Source: Thiobacillus sp. (GTDB lineage Bacteria; Pseudomonadota; Gammaproteobacteria; Burkholderiales; Thiobacillaceae). Taken from it: a stretch of 32,316 bases of DNA. Position 1 is the stretch's first letter; each line of letters begins with the position of its first letter. The DNA is taken from positions 1-32,316 of the forward strand of contig JAAXVP010000006.1 of the NCBI GenBank assembly GCA_013335435.1, written 5' to 3'. The notes under the pieces are model-generated. The model made no database searches and had not been told where the DNA came from. It saw only the letters and a program-made list of their open reading frames with translations. The translations under genes were made by a program, and so were the position numbers. Below are positions 31,435-32,316 of the stretch, in pieces.

Positions 31435-32316
<882 letters not shown>

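Overview
This is a GC-rich bacterial chromosome segment spanning the replication origin neighbourhood of a probable betaproteobacterium. Three things suggest this: the layout dnaN/gyrB and dnaA pointing one way with rpmH-rnpA-yidC-mnmE and mnmG-rsmG-parA-parB-atpIBEFHAGD pointing the other; the yraN-diaA-dolP cluster; and the protein sequences. A Rhodocyclales- or Nitrosomonadales-like host is my inference from protein character only. Almost the whole window is conserved housekeeping DNA. I see no insertion sequence, prophage, CRISPR array, toxin-antitoxin pair or defence island, and no gene-free stretch above about 200 bases.

Left part (1-10.5 kb): the 3' end of yraN, diaA (a DnaA-binding SIS protein), dolP (a BON-domain lipoprotein), an unknown Cys-rich anchored protein, ubiD (ubiquinone synthesis), a double cyclic-nucleotide-domain protein and an ankyrin protein form a rightward series ending at a strong bidirectional terminator. 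Leftward genes follow: a hexose-6-phosphate mutarotase, a small unknown membrane protein and ilvD. Then come lgt, tRNA-Ala(CGC), a leftward fructokinase (mak) and a rightward RutE-like nitroreductase.

Origin core (10.5-16 kb): gyrB, dnaN and dnaA run leftward. The 198-base dnaA-dnaN gap is AT-rich and carries one perfect and several near-perfect DnaA boxes, so it is the best oriC candidate. A consensus parS covers the gyrB start codon. Rightward from dnaA, a strong promoter drives rpmH-rnpA. A terminator-like hairpin lies inside the rnpA coding sequence. The usual yidD gene is absent between rnpA and yidC.

Right part (16-32.3 kb): yidC-mnmE, a small unknown leftward gene, an ABC exporter, a leftward hemerythrin with a CRP/FNR-type site at about -41.5, a second and perfectly palindromic parS, mnmG-rsmG-parA-parB with overlapping or near-touching junctions, then the F1Fo ATP synthase operon, cut by the window end inside atpD.

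I did not find a clearly undescribed system. The most interesting material is regulatory architecture: parS in the gyrB start, the rnpA-internal hairpin, the tRNA terminator written into the mak 3' end, and the hemerythrin promoter. There are also three or four small unknown proteins.
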